64,000 nucleotides of DNA from Streptomyces sp. NBC_01460 (lineage in GTDB: Bacteria; Actinomycetota; Actinomycetes; Streptomycetales; Streptomycetaceae). Each line of letters starts with the position of its first letter. Positions within the stretch are counted from its first letter, which is position 1. The stretch spans positions 6,200,001 through 6,264,000 of the forward strand of contig NZ_CP109473.1 in NCBI RefSeq assembly GCF_036227405.1. The letters are read 5' to 3'. This document shows positions 53,513-62,534 of this stretch, in pieces. Position numbers and translations under genes: made by a program. The notes beneath the pieces are model-generated. The model worked only from the letters and a program-made list of their open reading frames with translations, had not been told where the DNA came from and did no database searches.

Positions 53513-54921
53513 CCGACGCCGCCGTGACTGGAGTAGCGATGGAGTACCACCCGCAGCCGACCGCCGGCGAGGCCAGGCCCTGGGCCTTCCCCGCGCCCGA
53601 GCGCGGCGCCCTGCCCAACGGGCTGACCGTACTGCGCTGCCACCGCCCCGGGCAGCAGGTCGTCGCCGTGGAGATCTTCCTCGACGCGCCGCTCGACGCC
53701 GAGCCCGAGGGGCTGGACGGAGTGGCGACGATCATGTCGCGCGCCCTGTCCGAGGGCACGGACAAGCGCTCCGCCGAGGAGTTCGCCGCGGAGCTGGAGC
53801 GCTGCGGCGCCACGCTGGACGCCCACGCGGACCACCCGGGGATCCGGGTCTCCCTCGAGGTCCCGGTCTCCCGCCTGTCCAAGGCGCTCGGGCTGGTCGC
53901 CGAGGCCCTGCGGGCCCCGGCCTTCGCCGAGAGCGAGATCGAGCGCCTGGTCGGCAACCGCCTCGACGAGATCCCGCACGAGCAGGCCAACCCCGCGCGC
54001 CGGGCCGCCAAGCAGCTGTCCAAGGAGCTCTTCCCCGCCACGGCCCGGATGTCCCGTCCGCGCCAGGGCACCGAGGAGACCGTCCGGCGGATCGACGCCG
54101 CGGCCGTGCGCGCCTTCTACGACGCCCACGTCCGCCCGTCCACGGCGACGGCGGTCGTCGTCGGCGACCTCACCGAGGTGGACCTGGACGCGCTGCTCGC
54201 CGAGACCGTCGGGGACTGGTCGGGCAATGCGGGCCAGGCCCGCCCGGTGCCCCCGATCACCGCGGACGACACGGGCCGTGTGGTCGTCGTGGACCGTCCC
54301 GGAGCCGTCCAGACTCAGCTGCTGATCGGCCGGATCGGCGCGGACCGGCATGACAGCGTGTGGCCCGCCCAGGTCCTCGGCACGTACTGCCTGGGGGGCA
54401 CGCTCACCTCGCGGCTGGACCGCGTGCTGCGCGAGGAGAAGGGCTACACGTACGGTGTCCGGGCCTTCGGGCAGGTGCTGCGCTCGACGGCGCCCGGCTC
54501 CTCCTCCGGGGCGACCGGGGCCGCCATGCTCGCCATCAGCGGTTCCGTCGACACGGAGTCCACCGGGCCCGCGCTCGACGACCTCTGGAAGGTCCTGCGC
54601 ACCCTGGCGGCCGAAGGGCTCACCGACGCCGAGCGTGAGACGGCCGTCCAGAACCTCGTGGGCGTCGCCCCGCTGAAGTACGAGACCGCGGCCTCGGTCG
54701 CGGGCACCCTGGCCGACCAGGTGGAGCAGCACCTGCCGGACGACTACCAGGCCCAGCTGTACGCGCGCCTGGCGGCGACCGGCACGGTCGAGGCGACCGC
54801 CGCCGTCGTCAACGCGTTCCCGGTGGACCGGCTGGTCACCGTCCTGGTCGGGGACGCCGCACAGATCGCGGACCCCGTACGCGCGCTCGGCATCGGCGAG
54901 GTGTCGGTCGTCACCGGCTGA
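53509..54921 (+). CDS. M16 family non-catalytic partner subunit
   Basis: 470 aa, same two-domain fold, but the zinc motif is replaced: the equivalent segment reads LDGVATIMSRAL instead of H-x-x-E-H. It retains the second-domain features GYTYGVRAFGQVLRS, typical of the Arg/Tyr-carrying subunit of heterodimeric M16B peptidases. GTG 53509 overlaps the upstream stop, fitting 1:1 assembly. Confidence 0.9.
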   Translation: MTDAAVTGVAMEYHPQPTAGEARPWAFPAPERGALPNGLTVLRCHRPGQQVVAVEIFLDAPLDAEPEGLDGVATIMSRALSEGTDKRSAEEFAAELERCGATLDAHADHPGIRVSLEVPVSRLSKALGLVAEALRAPAFAESEIERLVGNRLDEIPHEQANPARRAAKQLSKELFPATARMSRPRQGTEETVRRIDAAAVRAFYDAHVRPSTATAVVVGDLTEVDLDALLAETVGDWSGNAGQARPVPPITADDTGRVVVVDRPGAVQTQLLIGRIGADRHDSVWPAQVLGTYCLGGTLTSRLDRVLREEKGYTYGVRAFGQVLRSTAPGSSSGATGAAMLAISGSVDTESTGPALDDLWKVLRTLAAEGLTDAERETAVQNLVGVAPLKYETAASVAGTLADQVEQHLPDDYQAQLYARLAATGTVEATAAVVNAFPVDRLVTVLVGDAAQIADPVRALGIGEVSVVTG

Positions 54922-54939
54922 CATGACGGGACATCAGGG

Positions 54940-54966
54940 ACCCCGGCGGGGCACTCTCGCCGGGGT
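54940..54966 (+). terminator. Intrinsic terminator of the M16 operon
   Basis: ACCCCGGCG (54940-54948) and CGCCGGGGT (54958-54966), followed by TCTGTCTTTTGTCTGTTTT, one of the few T-rich tails in the window. Confidence 0.9.
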
Positions 54967-55109
54967 TCTGTCTTTTGTCTGTTTTAAGCGGAAAATACAT
55001 GTTCATCCTGTGGGATGTGCGACAAAAGACCCGTTCCGTTTGGCGGGCGAAAGCGGCCCCCTCTAGCGTCGGCCCGGCTGTCCGTCAGACGAATGCCGCA
55101 TCCGTGGCG

Positions 55110-55268
55110 CCGGGCAGTCATCGCCGAGTCCCCGTCCGGCGCGAGCCTGGGGAGCCGGGGACCCACGAAGTCCCTGGGGTGAATCGGATCCCTGCACCTC
55201 GCACGAGGCTCAGGGGCCCGTAGGAGACCTTCCTGCTCCGAACCCGTCAGCTAACCCGGTAGGCGAGA
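55110..55268 (+). promoter_or_regulatory. ydaO/yuaA-type c-di-AMP riboswitch
   Basis: The leader of the M23 peptidase gene contains the conserved ydaO blocks in order: GCCGAGTCC (55132-55140 region), GGGGAGCCGGGGACCC (about 55149-55164), GGGGTGAATC (about 55177), CCGTAGGAGACCTTCC (about 55218) and CCGAACCCGTCAGCTAACC (about 55238-55257) with GGTAGGCG. In Streptomyces this riboswitch precedes resuscitation and cell-wall hydrolase genes; high c-di-AMP lowers expression. Ends are approximate. Confidence 0.92.
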
Positions 55269-55292
55269 AGGAAGGAAAGGACCAGCCCCTCC

Positions 55293-56087
55293 ATGGCGTT
55301 CATCCGTGCCACCGGGAAGCACCGTGCCCCGAGCCGCCTGACGCGCAAGAGCGCCGAGGTCGCCGGCATCGCGGCCCTGGCCACCGCCGGTGTCATCGGC
55401 GCCACCGCGTCCCCCGCCCTCGCCGCGGACTCCGAGGCCGTCGCCCCGTCCTCCACCGGTCTGACGCAGGCCGTCGCCCTCGACACCACGCTCGCCGCCC
55501 AGATCGACGCCCAGGCCGAGGCCCAGGCGCACCAGGCCGAGGTCGTGGCCAAGGCGAAGGCAGCTGCGAAGGCCAAGGCGAAGGCCGAGGCCGAGGCGAA
55601 GCGCAAGGCCGAAGCCCGTGCCAAGGAGGCCCGTGAGGAGAAGGCGCGGGCAGCCCGCGCCGCCGAGCGCGCCCGGCTGAACGCGTTCCACCTCCCGGTC
55701 GCCGGCTCGCACGTGACCACGGGGTACCAGTCCGGCGGCGCGCTCTGGTCCTCCGGCACCCACTCCGGCGTGGACTTCCAGGCCGCGTCCGGCACCTCCG
55801 TCGTCGCGGTCGGCGCCGGCACGGTCGTCGAGGCCGGCTGGGGCGGCGCGTACGGCAACAACATCGTGCTCAAGATGAAGGACGGCACGTACACCCAGTA
55901 CGGCCACCTCTCCTCGATCGGTGTCTCCGTCGGCCAGAGCGTCGGCTCGGGCGAGCAGATCGGCATCTCCGGCTCGACCGGCAACTCCACCGGGCCGCAC
56001 CTGCACTTCGAGGCCCGGACCACCCCCGAGTACGGCTCGGACATGGACCCCGTCGCCTACCTCCGCGCCCACGGCGTCCAGGTCTGA
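55293..56087 (+). CDS. Secreted M23 peptidase (LytM-type cell-wall hydrolase)
   Basis: 264 aa. Signal peptide ends around SPALA-AD (44/45). Residues 70-130 are an Ala/Lys/Glu coiled coil (repeats of AKAKA and EAKRKA). The M23 domain has zinc ligands His157 and Asp161 (THSGVD) and the catalytic His205 (YGHLSS), His236 and His238 (PHLHF). It likely cuts peptidoglycan cross-bridges. It is controlled by the c-di-AMP riboswitch in its leader; ATG 55293 follows AAGGAAAGG by 12 nt. Confidence 0.93.
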   Translation: MAFIRATGKHRAPSRLTRKSAEVAGIAALATAGVIGATASPALAADSEAVAPSSTGLTQAVALDTTLAAQIDAQAEAQAHQAEVVAKAKAAAKAKAKAEAEAKRKAEARAKEAREEKARAARAAERARLNAFHLPVAGSHVTTGYQSGGALWSSGTHSGVDFQAASGTSVVAVGAGTVVEAGWGGAYGNNIVLKMKDGTYTQYGHLSSIGVSVGQSVGSGEQIGISGSTGNSTGPHLHFEARTTPEYGSDMDPVAYLRAHGVQV

Positions 56088-56110
56088 TCCGACACCTCAC
56101 CACACCGCTC

Positions 56111-56146
56111 CGACGAAGGCCCCGGCATCCGCCGGGGCCTTCGTCG
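56111..56146 (+). terminator. Terminator after the M23 peptidase gene
   Basis: A perfect 16-bp stem, CGACGAAGGCCCCGGC and its complement, around a 4-nt loop ATCC. Confidence 0.9.
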
Positions 56147-56310
56147 TGCGTCCGGAAGTGTGTGCGCCGACGCCTCCGCGGAACAGCTCCCTGGCCAAAA
56201 GATATCCATGGATTCCGCCCCGCCATCGGAAATGCGCGCCGGTTGCAATAGAGTCGCAGGACAGGCGTCGATCAGCCGCGTTTCGCGGGGATTAAGGCGG
56301 AGGTTCGGAC

Positions 56311-57015
56311 ATGCGCATTCCCGCGCATTCGGTATGCACGGCAATCCGTGACGACATCGTCTCCGGTGTCTTCGAGCGCGGCAGCCGCCTCACCGAAGAG
56401 GTGCTCGCGCGTCGCTACGGCGTCTCCCGCGTCCCCGTACGCGAGGCGCTGCGCACCCTGGAGTCCGAAGGGTTCGTCGTCACCCGCAGGCACGCCGGCG
56501 CCTGTGTCGCCGAGCCCACGGAACAGGAGGCCGCGGACCTTCTGGAGATCCGGATGCTCCTGGAGCCCCTGGGAGCCGCACGTGCGGCCCAGCGCCGCAC
56601 CGAGGCGCACCTCAAGGTGCTCCGAGGCCTGGTCAGGCTGGGGCAGGAGCGGGTCCGCAGGGGCGAGGGAGAGGATCTGCGCTCCCTGGGCGGCTGGTTC
56701 CACGAGACGCTGGCACAGGCCTCCGGCAGCCCGGCGCTCATCGCGCTGCTCACCCAGCTCCGGCACAAGATCGCCTGGATGTACGCCGTCGAGCAGCCGG
56801 TCCGCCCCGCGGACTCCTGGGCCGAGCACGGCGCTCTCGTCGACGCCGTGGCGCGCCGCGACGCCGAGCGGGCCAGGGCGCTCGCCACCCAGCACGCGGA
56901 GCGGGCCACGGCGGCGCACCGGCTGCGGCGCCCCGACCGGCCGGGGCACCCGGCGGCCTCCGCCCGGGTGAGGACTTCGCAACACCACGTAAACATCGCG
57001 GGAGTCCGCCATTAA
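56311..57015 (+). CDS. GntR-family regulator (FCD subfamily)
   Basis: 234 aa. Winged helix (about 5-62: GSRLTEEVLARRYGVSRVPVRE, LESEGFVV) followed by a helical FCD sensor (EIRMLLEPLGAARAAQRR; RHKIAWMYAVEQPVRPADSW) with His positions suited to metal-plus-carboxylate binding. GGAGG precedes ATG 56311. It lies tail-to-tail with ptsH; a sugar- or acid-responsive role is possible but unproven. Confidence 0.85.
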   Translation: MRIPAHSVCTAIRDDIVSGVFERGSRLTEEVLARRYGVSRVPVREALRTLESEGFVVTRRHAGACVAEPTEQEAADLLEIRMLLEPLGAARAAQRRTEAHLKVLRGLVRLGQERVRRGEGEDLRSLGGWFHETLAQASGSPALIALLTQLRHKIAWMYAVEQPVRPADSWAEHGALVDAVARRDAERARALATQHAERATAAHRLRRPDRPGHPAASARVRTSQHHVNIAGVRH

Positions 57016-57118
57016 CAATTGCGCCGTATACAAAGAGGGGTAATTGCCGGAGGGCTTTCTTTTTGCTGCCCTGATTCAGGATTTCCGGAGCGGTGTCCGC
57101 ACCTGATCCGGAAACAGA

Positions 57119-57154
57119 AAAGCCGCGGCTCCCGGTCGGGGGTGCCGCGGCTTT
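57119..57154. terminator. Bidirectional terminator between the GntR gene and ptsH
   Basis: AAAGCCGCGGC (57119-57129) with GCCGCGGCTTT (57144-57154), 35 bp after the end of ptsH on its strand. Confidence 0.8.
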
Positions 57155-57189
57155 CCCGCAGAAAGAAATCCGGATCGGAATGGCCGGAA

Positions 57190-57471
57190 TCAGACGGTCT
57201 CCGGAAGCTCCTCGAGCCCCTCGGCGACCAGCTTCGCCAGACGGTCCAGGGCGGCCTCGGCGTTGTCCGCCTCGGACGCGAGCACGATCTCCTCGCCGCC
57301 CTGGGCGCCCAGGCCGAGCACCGCGAGCATGGAGGCGGCGTTCACGGGGTTGCCGTCCGCCTTGGCGATCGTCACGGGGACGCCGGAGGCCGTGGCGGCA
57401 CGGACGAAGATGGAAGCGGGGCGGGCGTGCAGGCCCTCGGCCCAACCGACGTTGACGCGGCGCTCAGCCAT
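57190..57471 (-). CDS. ptsH: Phosphocarrier protein HPr
   Basis: 93 aa. The active-site His15 is in GLHARPAS, and the region around the regulatory serine is NAASMLAVLGLGAQGG, as in other HPr. It carries phosphate from enzyme I to the EIIA/EIIB parts of the sugar PTS. ATG 57471 is chosen over a start five codons upstream because it places His15 at the family position and has AAGGGCAG upstream. No other pts gene is in the window. Confidence 0.95.
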   Translation of the reverse strand: MAERRVNVGWAEGLHARPASIFVRAATASGVPVTIAKADGNPVNAASMLAVLGLGAQGGEEIVLASEADNAEAALDRLAKLVAEGLEELPETV

Positions 57472-57635
57472 GGTTCTGCCCTTCACGTATCAATGGGTTG
57501 TCTAGACCAGTCTCTCATGTGGTGCGCACTGCTGTGCCCGGCGTCGCCGCCGGGCGCCCACCGCCCGTCGGCCCCCTCAGCGTGCCCCTGCCGCGAACCC
57601 TCCGCGACCGGTGCGCGGCGCCGTAGGCTTTGCCC

Positions 57636-60617
57636 ATGGAGCCCACTCCGGAGCAGAGTCCGCACCACGCGTACCCCGACCACTGGGAGGCGGACGTGGT
57701 GCTCCGCGACGGTGGCACCGCGCGCATCAGGCCCATCACCACGGACGATGCCGAGCGGCTGGTCAGCTTCTACGAGCAGGTGTCCGACGAGTCGAAGTAC
57801 TACCGCTTCTTCGCCCCGTATCCGCGCCTCTCCGCCCGGGACGTGCACCGCTTCACCCATCACGACTACGTCGACCGGGTGGGACTGGCCGTCACGATCG
57901 GCGGCGAGTTCATCGCCACCGTGCGCTTCGACCGCATCAACGACCAGGGCCGGCCGGCCTCCGCCCCGGCGGACGAGGCCGAGGTCGCCTTCCTCGTCCA
58001 GGACGCCCACCAGGGCCGCGGCGTGGCGTCCGCCCTGCTCGAACACATCGCGGCAGTGGCCAGGGAGCGAGGCATCCGGCGCTTCGCCGCCGAGGTGCTG
58101 CCCGCCAACAACAAGATGATCAAGGTCTTCCGGGACGCCGGGTTCACCCAGCAGCGCAGCTTCGAGGACGGCTCCGTCCACCTCACCCTCGACCTCGAAC
58201 CCACGGCCGAGTCCCTCGCGGTCCAGCGCGCCCGTGAACAGCGTGCCGAAGCGCGCTCGGTGCAGCGCCTGCTGGCCCCCGGGTCGGTCGCGGTCGTCGG
58301 CGTCGGCCGGGCGCCAGGCGGCGTGGGCAGGACGGTGCTGCGCAATCTCCTCCGCTCGGGCTTCACCGGACGCGCCTACGCGGTGAACACGTCCTTCCCC
58401 GAGGAGACGGAAACGGTCGAGGGAGTCCCCGCGCACCGCTCGGTGGGCGGGATCGGCGAGCAGGTCGACCTCGCTGTCGTCGCCGTCCCCGCCGACCGGG
58501 TGCCCGAGGCCGTCGCCGACTGCGGCGAGCACGGGGTCCAGGGCCTCGTCGTCCTCTCCGCCGGATACGCCGAGCGCGGCGCCGAAGGCCGGGAGCGGCA
58601 GCGGGAGCTGGTCCGGCAGGCACGCTCGTACGGCATGCGGATCATCGGGCCGAACGCCTTCGGCATCATCAACACCTCCGACGCGGTCCGTCTCAACGCC
58701 TCCCTCGCCCCCGAGTCGCCCAAGGCCGGGCGCATCGGGCTCTTCACCCAGTCCGGCGCCATCGGGATCGCCGTCCTGTCCGGCCTCCACCGGAGGGGCG
58801 CCGGCCTGTCGGCGTTCATCTCCGCGGGCAACCGGGCCGACGTCTCCGGCAACGACTTCCTGCAGTACTGGTTCGAGGACCAGGGCACGGACGTCGCCCT
58901 GCTGTACCTCGAATCGCTCGGCAACCCCCGCAAGTTCACCCGGCTCGCGCGCCGGACGGCGGCCGTGAAGCCCGTCGTCGTGGTGAAGGGGGCCCGGCAC
59001 AGCGGAGCCAACCCGCCCGGCCACGCCGTACCGGTCAGCCGCATCCCCGACGCGACGGTGTCCGCGCTGATGCGGCAGGCGGGCGTGATCCGCGTCGACA
59101 CCGTGACGGAGATGGTCGACGTGGGGCTGCTCCTCGCCGGCCAGCCCCTGCCGGACGGCCCCCGGGTCGCGATCCTCGGCAACTCGGAGTCCCTCGGCCT
59201 CCTCACCTACGACGCCTGCCTGGCGGAGGGGCTACGCCCGCGCCCGCCCCGCGACCTCACCACGGCTGCGGGCCCCGGAGACTTCCGGGACGCGCTGGGG
59301 GAGGCCCTCGCCGACCGGAAGTGCGACGCCGTGATCGTGACCGCGATCCCCTGGGTGGGGGAGAACGGCGAGGCGGAGACCGGGGACGGCGAGGTCCTGG
59401 CGGCCGCGCTGCGCGAGGCGGCGGCCACCGGCCCCGCCAAGCCGGTGGCCGTGGTGCACGTGGAGATGGGTGGCCTGGCGCAGGCCCTGGCGGTCGCCGC
59501 GAGCACCGCCACTCCGCCCGGCACCCGGCCCGCCGCGAGCACCGCGACCCGGCCCGCCACGAGCACCGCCACTCCGCCCGGGACCCGGCCCGCCGCCCCC
59601 ATCGCCACGGAGCCGGGTGCCCGAGCCGCCGACCCGGAGCCGCCCGCTCCGTCCCCCGCTCCTGCGGCGAGCGGGGGACGGAGCGAGGGCACGGCGCCGG
59701 CCGCGCCGCCCGAGGAGGTGGACGCCGCCGGGCCTCCCGCCGGGCGCATCCCCGCCTACCCGGCCGCCGAGCGAGCCGTCCGGGCGCTCGCCGAGGCGGT
59801 GAAGTACGCACAGTGGCGACGCCAGGCGGCCGCCCCCGGAAGGGTGCCCGAATTCCTGGACGACACCATCGACGAACACGGGACCGCCGGACTGATCGAG
59901 ACGCTGCTCGGGCCGGACCCGGACCCGCGCGGCCGTCCCCTCACCCACGACGAGGCCCGCGAGCTGCTCGCCCGCTACGGCGTCGCCGTGCGGCCGGCGC
60001 TCCCCGCCCCCGATCCGGAGGCAGCGGTCGCCGCCGCCGGGACGCTCGGCTACCCGGTGGCCCTCAAGACCACCGCTCCCCATCTCCGCCATCGCGCCGA
60101 CCTCGGTGGCGTCCGGCTCGATCTCGCCAACGAGAACGCCCTGCGCCGTGCGTACGCCGAACTGACCGACCTGCTCGGCTCGCCCGCGGAGCTCAGGCCC
60201 GTCGTGCAGGCCATGGCACCCCGAGGCGTCGACACCGTCGTCAGGGCCTCGATCGACGCGGCCGCCGGTGCCGTCCTCTCCTTCGGTCTGGCCGGGGCCC
60301 CCTCCGAACTGCTGGGCGACACGGCCCACCGTCTCGTCCCCGCCACCGACCGGGACGCCGCCGAGCTGATCCGCTCGATCCGGGCGGCTCCGGTGCTGTT
60401 CGGGTGGCGCGGAGCCGCGCCGGCGGACACCGCGGCGCTCGAGGAGCTCCTGCTGCGGGTGTCCCGGCTGGTCGACGACCACCCCGAGGTGGTGTCGGTC
60501 ACCCTGGAACCGGTGGTCGTGGCGACACAGGGCCTCACGGTGCTCGGAGCGAGCGTCCGGCTCGCCCCGCCGCCCGCCCGCAGCGACCTCGGTCCGCGCC
60601 GGCTTCCCAGCTACTGA
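57636..60617 (+). CDS. patA: GNAT acetyltransferase fused to an NDP-forming acyl-CoA synthetase-like protein (PatA type)
   Basis: 993 aa. N-terminal GNAT (about 18-185, acyl-CoA loop HQGRGVASALLEHI), then CoA-binding and succinyl-CoA-ligase-like domains (about 195-600), a Pro/Ala/Thr-rich repetitive linker (about 618-708) and a C-terminal ATP-grasp domain. From memory S. lividans PatA has the same GNAT-first order and acetylates acetoacetyl-CoA synthetase. The synthetase catalytic-His segment reads GHAVPVSRIPD instead of SHTG, so the synthetase half is probably inactive and sensory. ATG 57636. Confidence 0.88.
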   Translation: MEPTPEQSPHHAYPDHWEADVVLRDGGTARIRPITTDDAERLVSFYEQVSDESKYYRFFAPYPRLSARDVHRFTHHDYVDRVGLAVTIGGEFIATVRFDRINDQGRPASAPADEAEVAFLVQDAHQGRGVASALLEHIAAVARERGIRRFAAEVLPANNKMIKVFRDAGFTQQRSFEDGSVHLTLDLEPTAESLAVQRAREQRAEARSVQRLLAPGSVAVVGVGRAPGGVGRTVLRNLLRSGFTGRAYAVNTSFPEETETVEGVPAHRSVGGIGEQVDLAVVAVPADRVPEAVADCGEHGVQGLVVLSAGYAERGAEGRERQRELVRQARSYGMRIIGPNAFGIINTSDAVRLNASLAPESPKAGRIGLFTQSGAIGIAVLSGLHRRGAGLSAFISAGNRADVSGNDFLQYWFEDQGTDVALLYLESLGNPRKFTRLARRTAAVKPVVVVKGARHSGANPPGHAVPVSRIPDATVSALMRQAGVIRVDTVTEMVDVGLLLAGQPLPDGPRVAILGNSESLGLLTYDACLAEGLRPRPPRDLTTAAGPGDFRDALGEALADRKCDAVIVTAIPWVGENGEAETGDGEVLAAALREAAATGPAKPVAVVHVEMGGLAQALAVAASTATPPGTRPAASTATRPATSTATPPGTRPAAPIATEPGARAADPEPPAPSPAPAASGGRSEGTAPAAPPEEVDAAGPPAGRIPAYPAAERAVRALAEAVKYAQWRRQAAAPGRVPEFLDDTIDEHGTAGLIETLLGPDPDPRGRPLTHDEARELLARYGVAVRPALPAPDPEAAVAAAGTLGYPVALKTTAPHLRHRADLGGVRLDLANENALRRAYAELTDLLGSPAELRPVVQAMAPRGVDTVVRASIDAAAGAVLSFGLAGAPSELLGDTAHRLVPATDRDAAELIRSIRAAPVLFGWRGAAPADTAALEELLLRVSRLVDDHPEVVSVTLEPVVVATQGLTVLGASVRLAPPPARSDLGPRRLPSY

Positions 60618-60687
60618 CCGGCGGATCGGCGTACGGGCCCGCGCACGGCGTCCCCCGCAGCCACCGGTCCCCCGTAGGATGGTCCGC

Positions 60688-61284
60688 ATGGCAAAGACCG
60701 GTACGACGACCCAGGGGCTGCGCGCGGCGATCGAGCGCAGCGGCTACTACCCGGCCCTCGTGGCCGAGGCGGTGGAGGCCGCCGTCGGCGGTGAGCCGGT
60801 CGCTTCGTACCTGGTGCACCAGGAGACCACCTTCGACTCCAACGAGGTCCGCCGCCATGTCACGGTCCTCGTCCTGACGGACACCCGCTTCATCGTCAGC
60901 CACACCGACGAGCAGGCCGCCGACACCAGCTCCCCGACGCCGTACGCCACGACGTCCACGGAGTCGGTGAAGCTCGACCGGATCTCGTCCGTCGTGGTCA
61001 GCCGCGTGGTCGCCAATCCTGAGAAGTACGTGCCCGGCACCCTGCCCCGCGAGGTCGTCCTGACCATCGGCTGGGGCGCGGTCTCCCGCATCGACCTCGA
61101 GCCCGCCGCCTGCGGCGACTCCAACTGCGAGGCCGACCACGGCTACACCGGCAGTTCCACCGCCGACGACCTCAGCCTGCGTGTCAGCGAGGCCGGCGAC
61201 GGTCCCGACACCGTGCGCCAGACCCTCGCGTTCGCCCAGGCCCTCTCCGAGGCCACGGCCGCGACCGCGCCGCCCGCCCGCTGA
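60688..61284 (+). CDS. DUF5998 family protein
   Basis: 198 aa. Begins MAKTGTTTQGLRAAIERSGYY, a strongly conserved actinobacterial start. A beta-rich domain with PH-like alternation (VTVLVLTDTRFIVSHTD; EVVLTIGWGAVSRIDLEP) and a CGDSNCEADHGYTG segment with possible metal ligands follow. Function is unknown. Its TGA overlaps the ATG of the next gene by one base, so the two are coupled. Confidence 0.75.
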   Translation: MAKTGTTTQGLRAAIERSGYYPALVAEAVEAAVGGEPVASYLVHQETTFDSNEVRRHVTVLVLTDTRFIVSHTDEQAADTSSPTPYATTSTESVKLDRISSVVVSRVVANPEKYVPGTLPREVVLTIGWGAVSRIDLEPAACGDSNCEADHGYTGSSTADDLSLRVSEAGDGPDTVRQTLAFAQALSEATAATAPPAR

Positions 61285-62471
61285 TGGTCCAGCCCGCCTG
61301 GCAGGACCCGGTCCTGCTCGCTCCCGAAAGCGCGCCCGCACCCGAGTACGGCACCGGCTCGCTCGCCGATCTGCTGCCCACGCTGGCCGCGGGCCAGGGC
61401 GTACCCGGTTTCGAGGCGTTGATCCCGGAGCTCACCCCGGCCGACCGGAACTGCGTCTTCCTGATCGACGGCCTCGGCTGGGAGCAGATCAAGGCCCACC
61501 CGGACGAGGCGCCCTTCCTGCACTCGCTGCTCCCCACCTCCCGCGGCGGCACCGGCCGGCCCCTCACCTCGGGCTTCCCGTCCACCACGGCGACGTCGCT
61601 CGCCTCGGTCGGTACGGGCCTGCCTCCCGGGGAGCACGGCCTTCCCGGTTACACGGTGCGCAACCCGGCGACGGGCGCGCTGATGAACCAGCTCCGCTGG
61701 CGTCCGTGGACCGACCTCAAGGCCTGGCAGCCGTACCCCACCGTCTTCAAGCTGGCCGACGCCGCGGGCGTGCGCACGGCCCAGGTCTCCGCCCCCGGCT
61801 TCGAGCAGACCCCGCTCACCAAGGTCGCGCTCAGCGGCGGTTCCTTCCTCGGCAGGCTCACCGGCGAGGAACGCATGGACCTCGCCGGTGAGCGGCTCGC
61901 CGCCGGCGACAGGTCACTCGTCTACACGTACTACAGCGAGGTCGACGGCCAGGGGCACCGCTTCGGTGTCGACTCCGACGCCTGGAGGGGGCAGCTCATG
62001 TACGTCGACGGGCTCGCCCGGCGTCTCGCGGAGCAACTGCCGCCCCGCTCCGCGCTCTACATCACCGCCGACCACGGCATGATCGACATCCCGTTCGACG
62101 AGCAGTCGCGGATCGACTTCGACGAGGACTGGGAGCTGAGCGCCGGAGTCGCCCTGCTGGGCGGCGAGGGCCGCGCGCGCCACGTGTACGCGGTCCCCGG
62201 GGCCGAGGCCGACGTGCTCACCGTCTGGCGCGAGGTGCTCGGCGAGCAGTTCTGGGTGGCGAGCCGGGACGAGGCCGTCGCGGCGGGCTGGTTCGGTCCC
62301 CGGATCGACGAGCGGGTGTACGGCAGGATCGGCGACGTCGTGGCCGCCGCCCACGACGACGTGGTCATCACCGCTTCGGCCAACGAGCCCCACGAGTCCG
62401 CCATGGTGGGGATGCACGGATCGCTCACCCCCGTGGAACAGCTCGTCCCGCTCCTCGAAGTACGCTCGTAG
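61284..62471 (+). CDS. Alkaline-phosphatase-superfamily phosphodiesterase
   Basis: 395 aa. Superfamily sites: Asp in FLIDGLGWEQI, Thr nucleophile in SGFPSTTATSLAS, YSEVDGQGHRFG (second-metal Asp/His), ITADHGMIDI (Asp-His pair) and a final His in GMHGSL. This fits nucleotide pyrophosphatase/phosphodiesterase (NPP-like) enzymes. No signal peptide is seen, so it is probably cytoplasmic. It is coupled to the DUF5998 gene. Confidence 0.87.
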   Translation: MVQPAWQDPVLLAPESAPAPEYGTGSLADLLPTLAAGQGVPGFEALIPELTPADRNCVFLIDGLGWEQIKAHPDEAPFLHSLLPTSRGGTGRPLTSGFPSTTATSLASVGTGLPPGEHGLPGYTVRNPATGALMNQLRWRPWTDLKAWQPYPTVFKLADAAGVRTAQVSAPGFEQTPLTKVALSGGSFLGRLTGEERMDLAGERLAAGDRSLVYTYYSEVDGQGHRFGVDSDAWRGQLMYVDGLARRLAEQLPPRSALYITADHGMIDIPFDEQSRIDFDEDWELSAGVALLGGEGRARHVYAVPGAEADVLTVWREVLGEQFWVASRDEAVAAGWFGPRIDERVYGRIGDVVAAAHDDVVITASANEPHESAMVGMHGSLTPVEQLVPLLEVRS

Positions 62472-62534
62472 CCGGCATTTCCCCCACCCCCCCCACGCAC
62501 ACACGTACCGCACCCGAAAGGCGCTCGACTTCTC

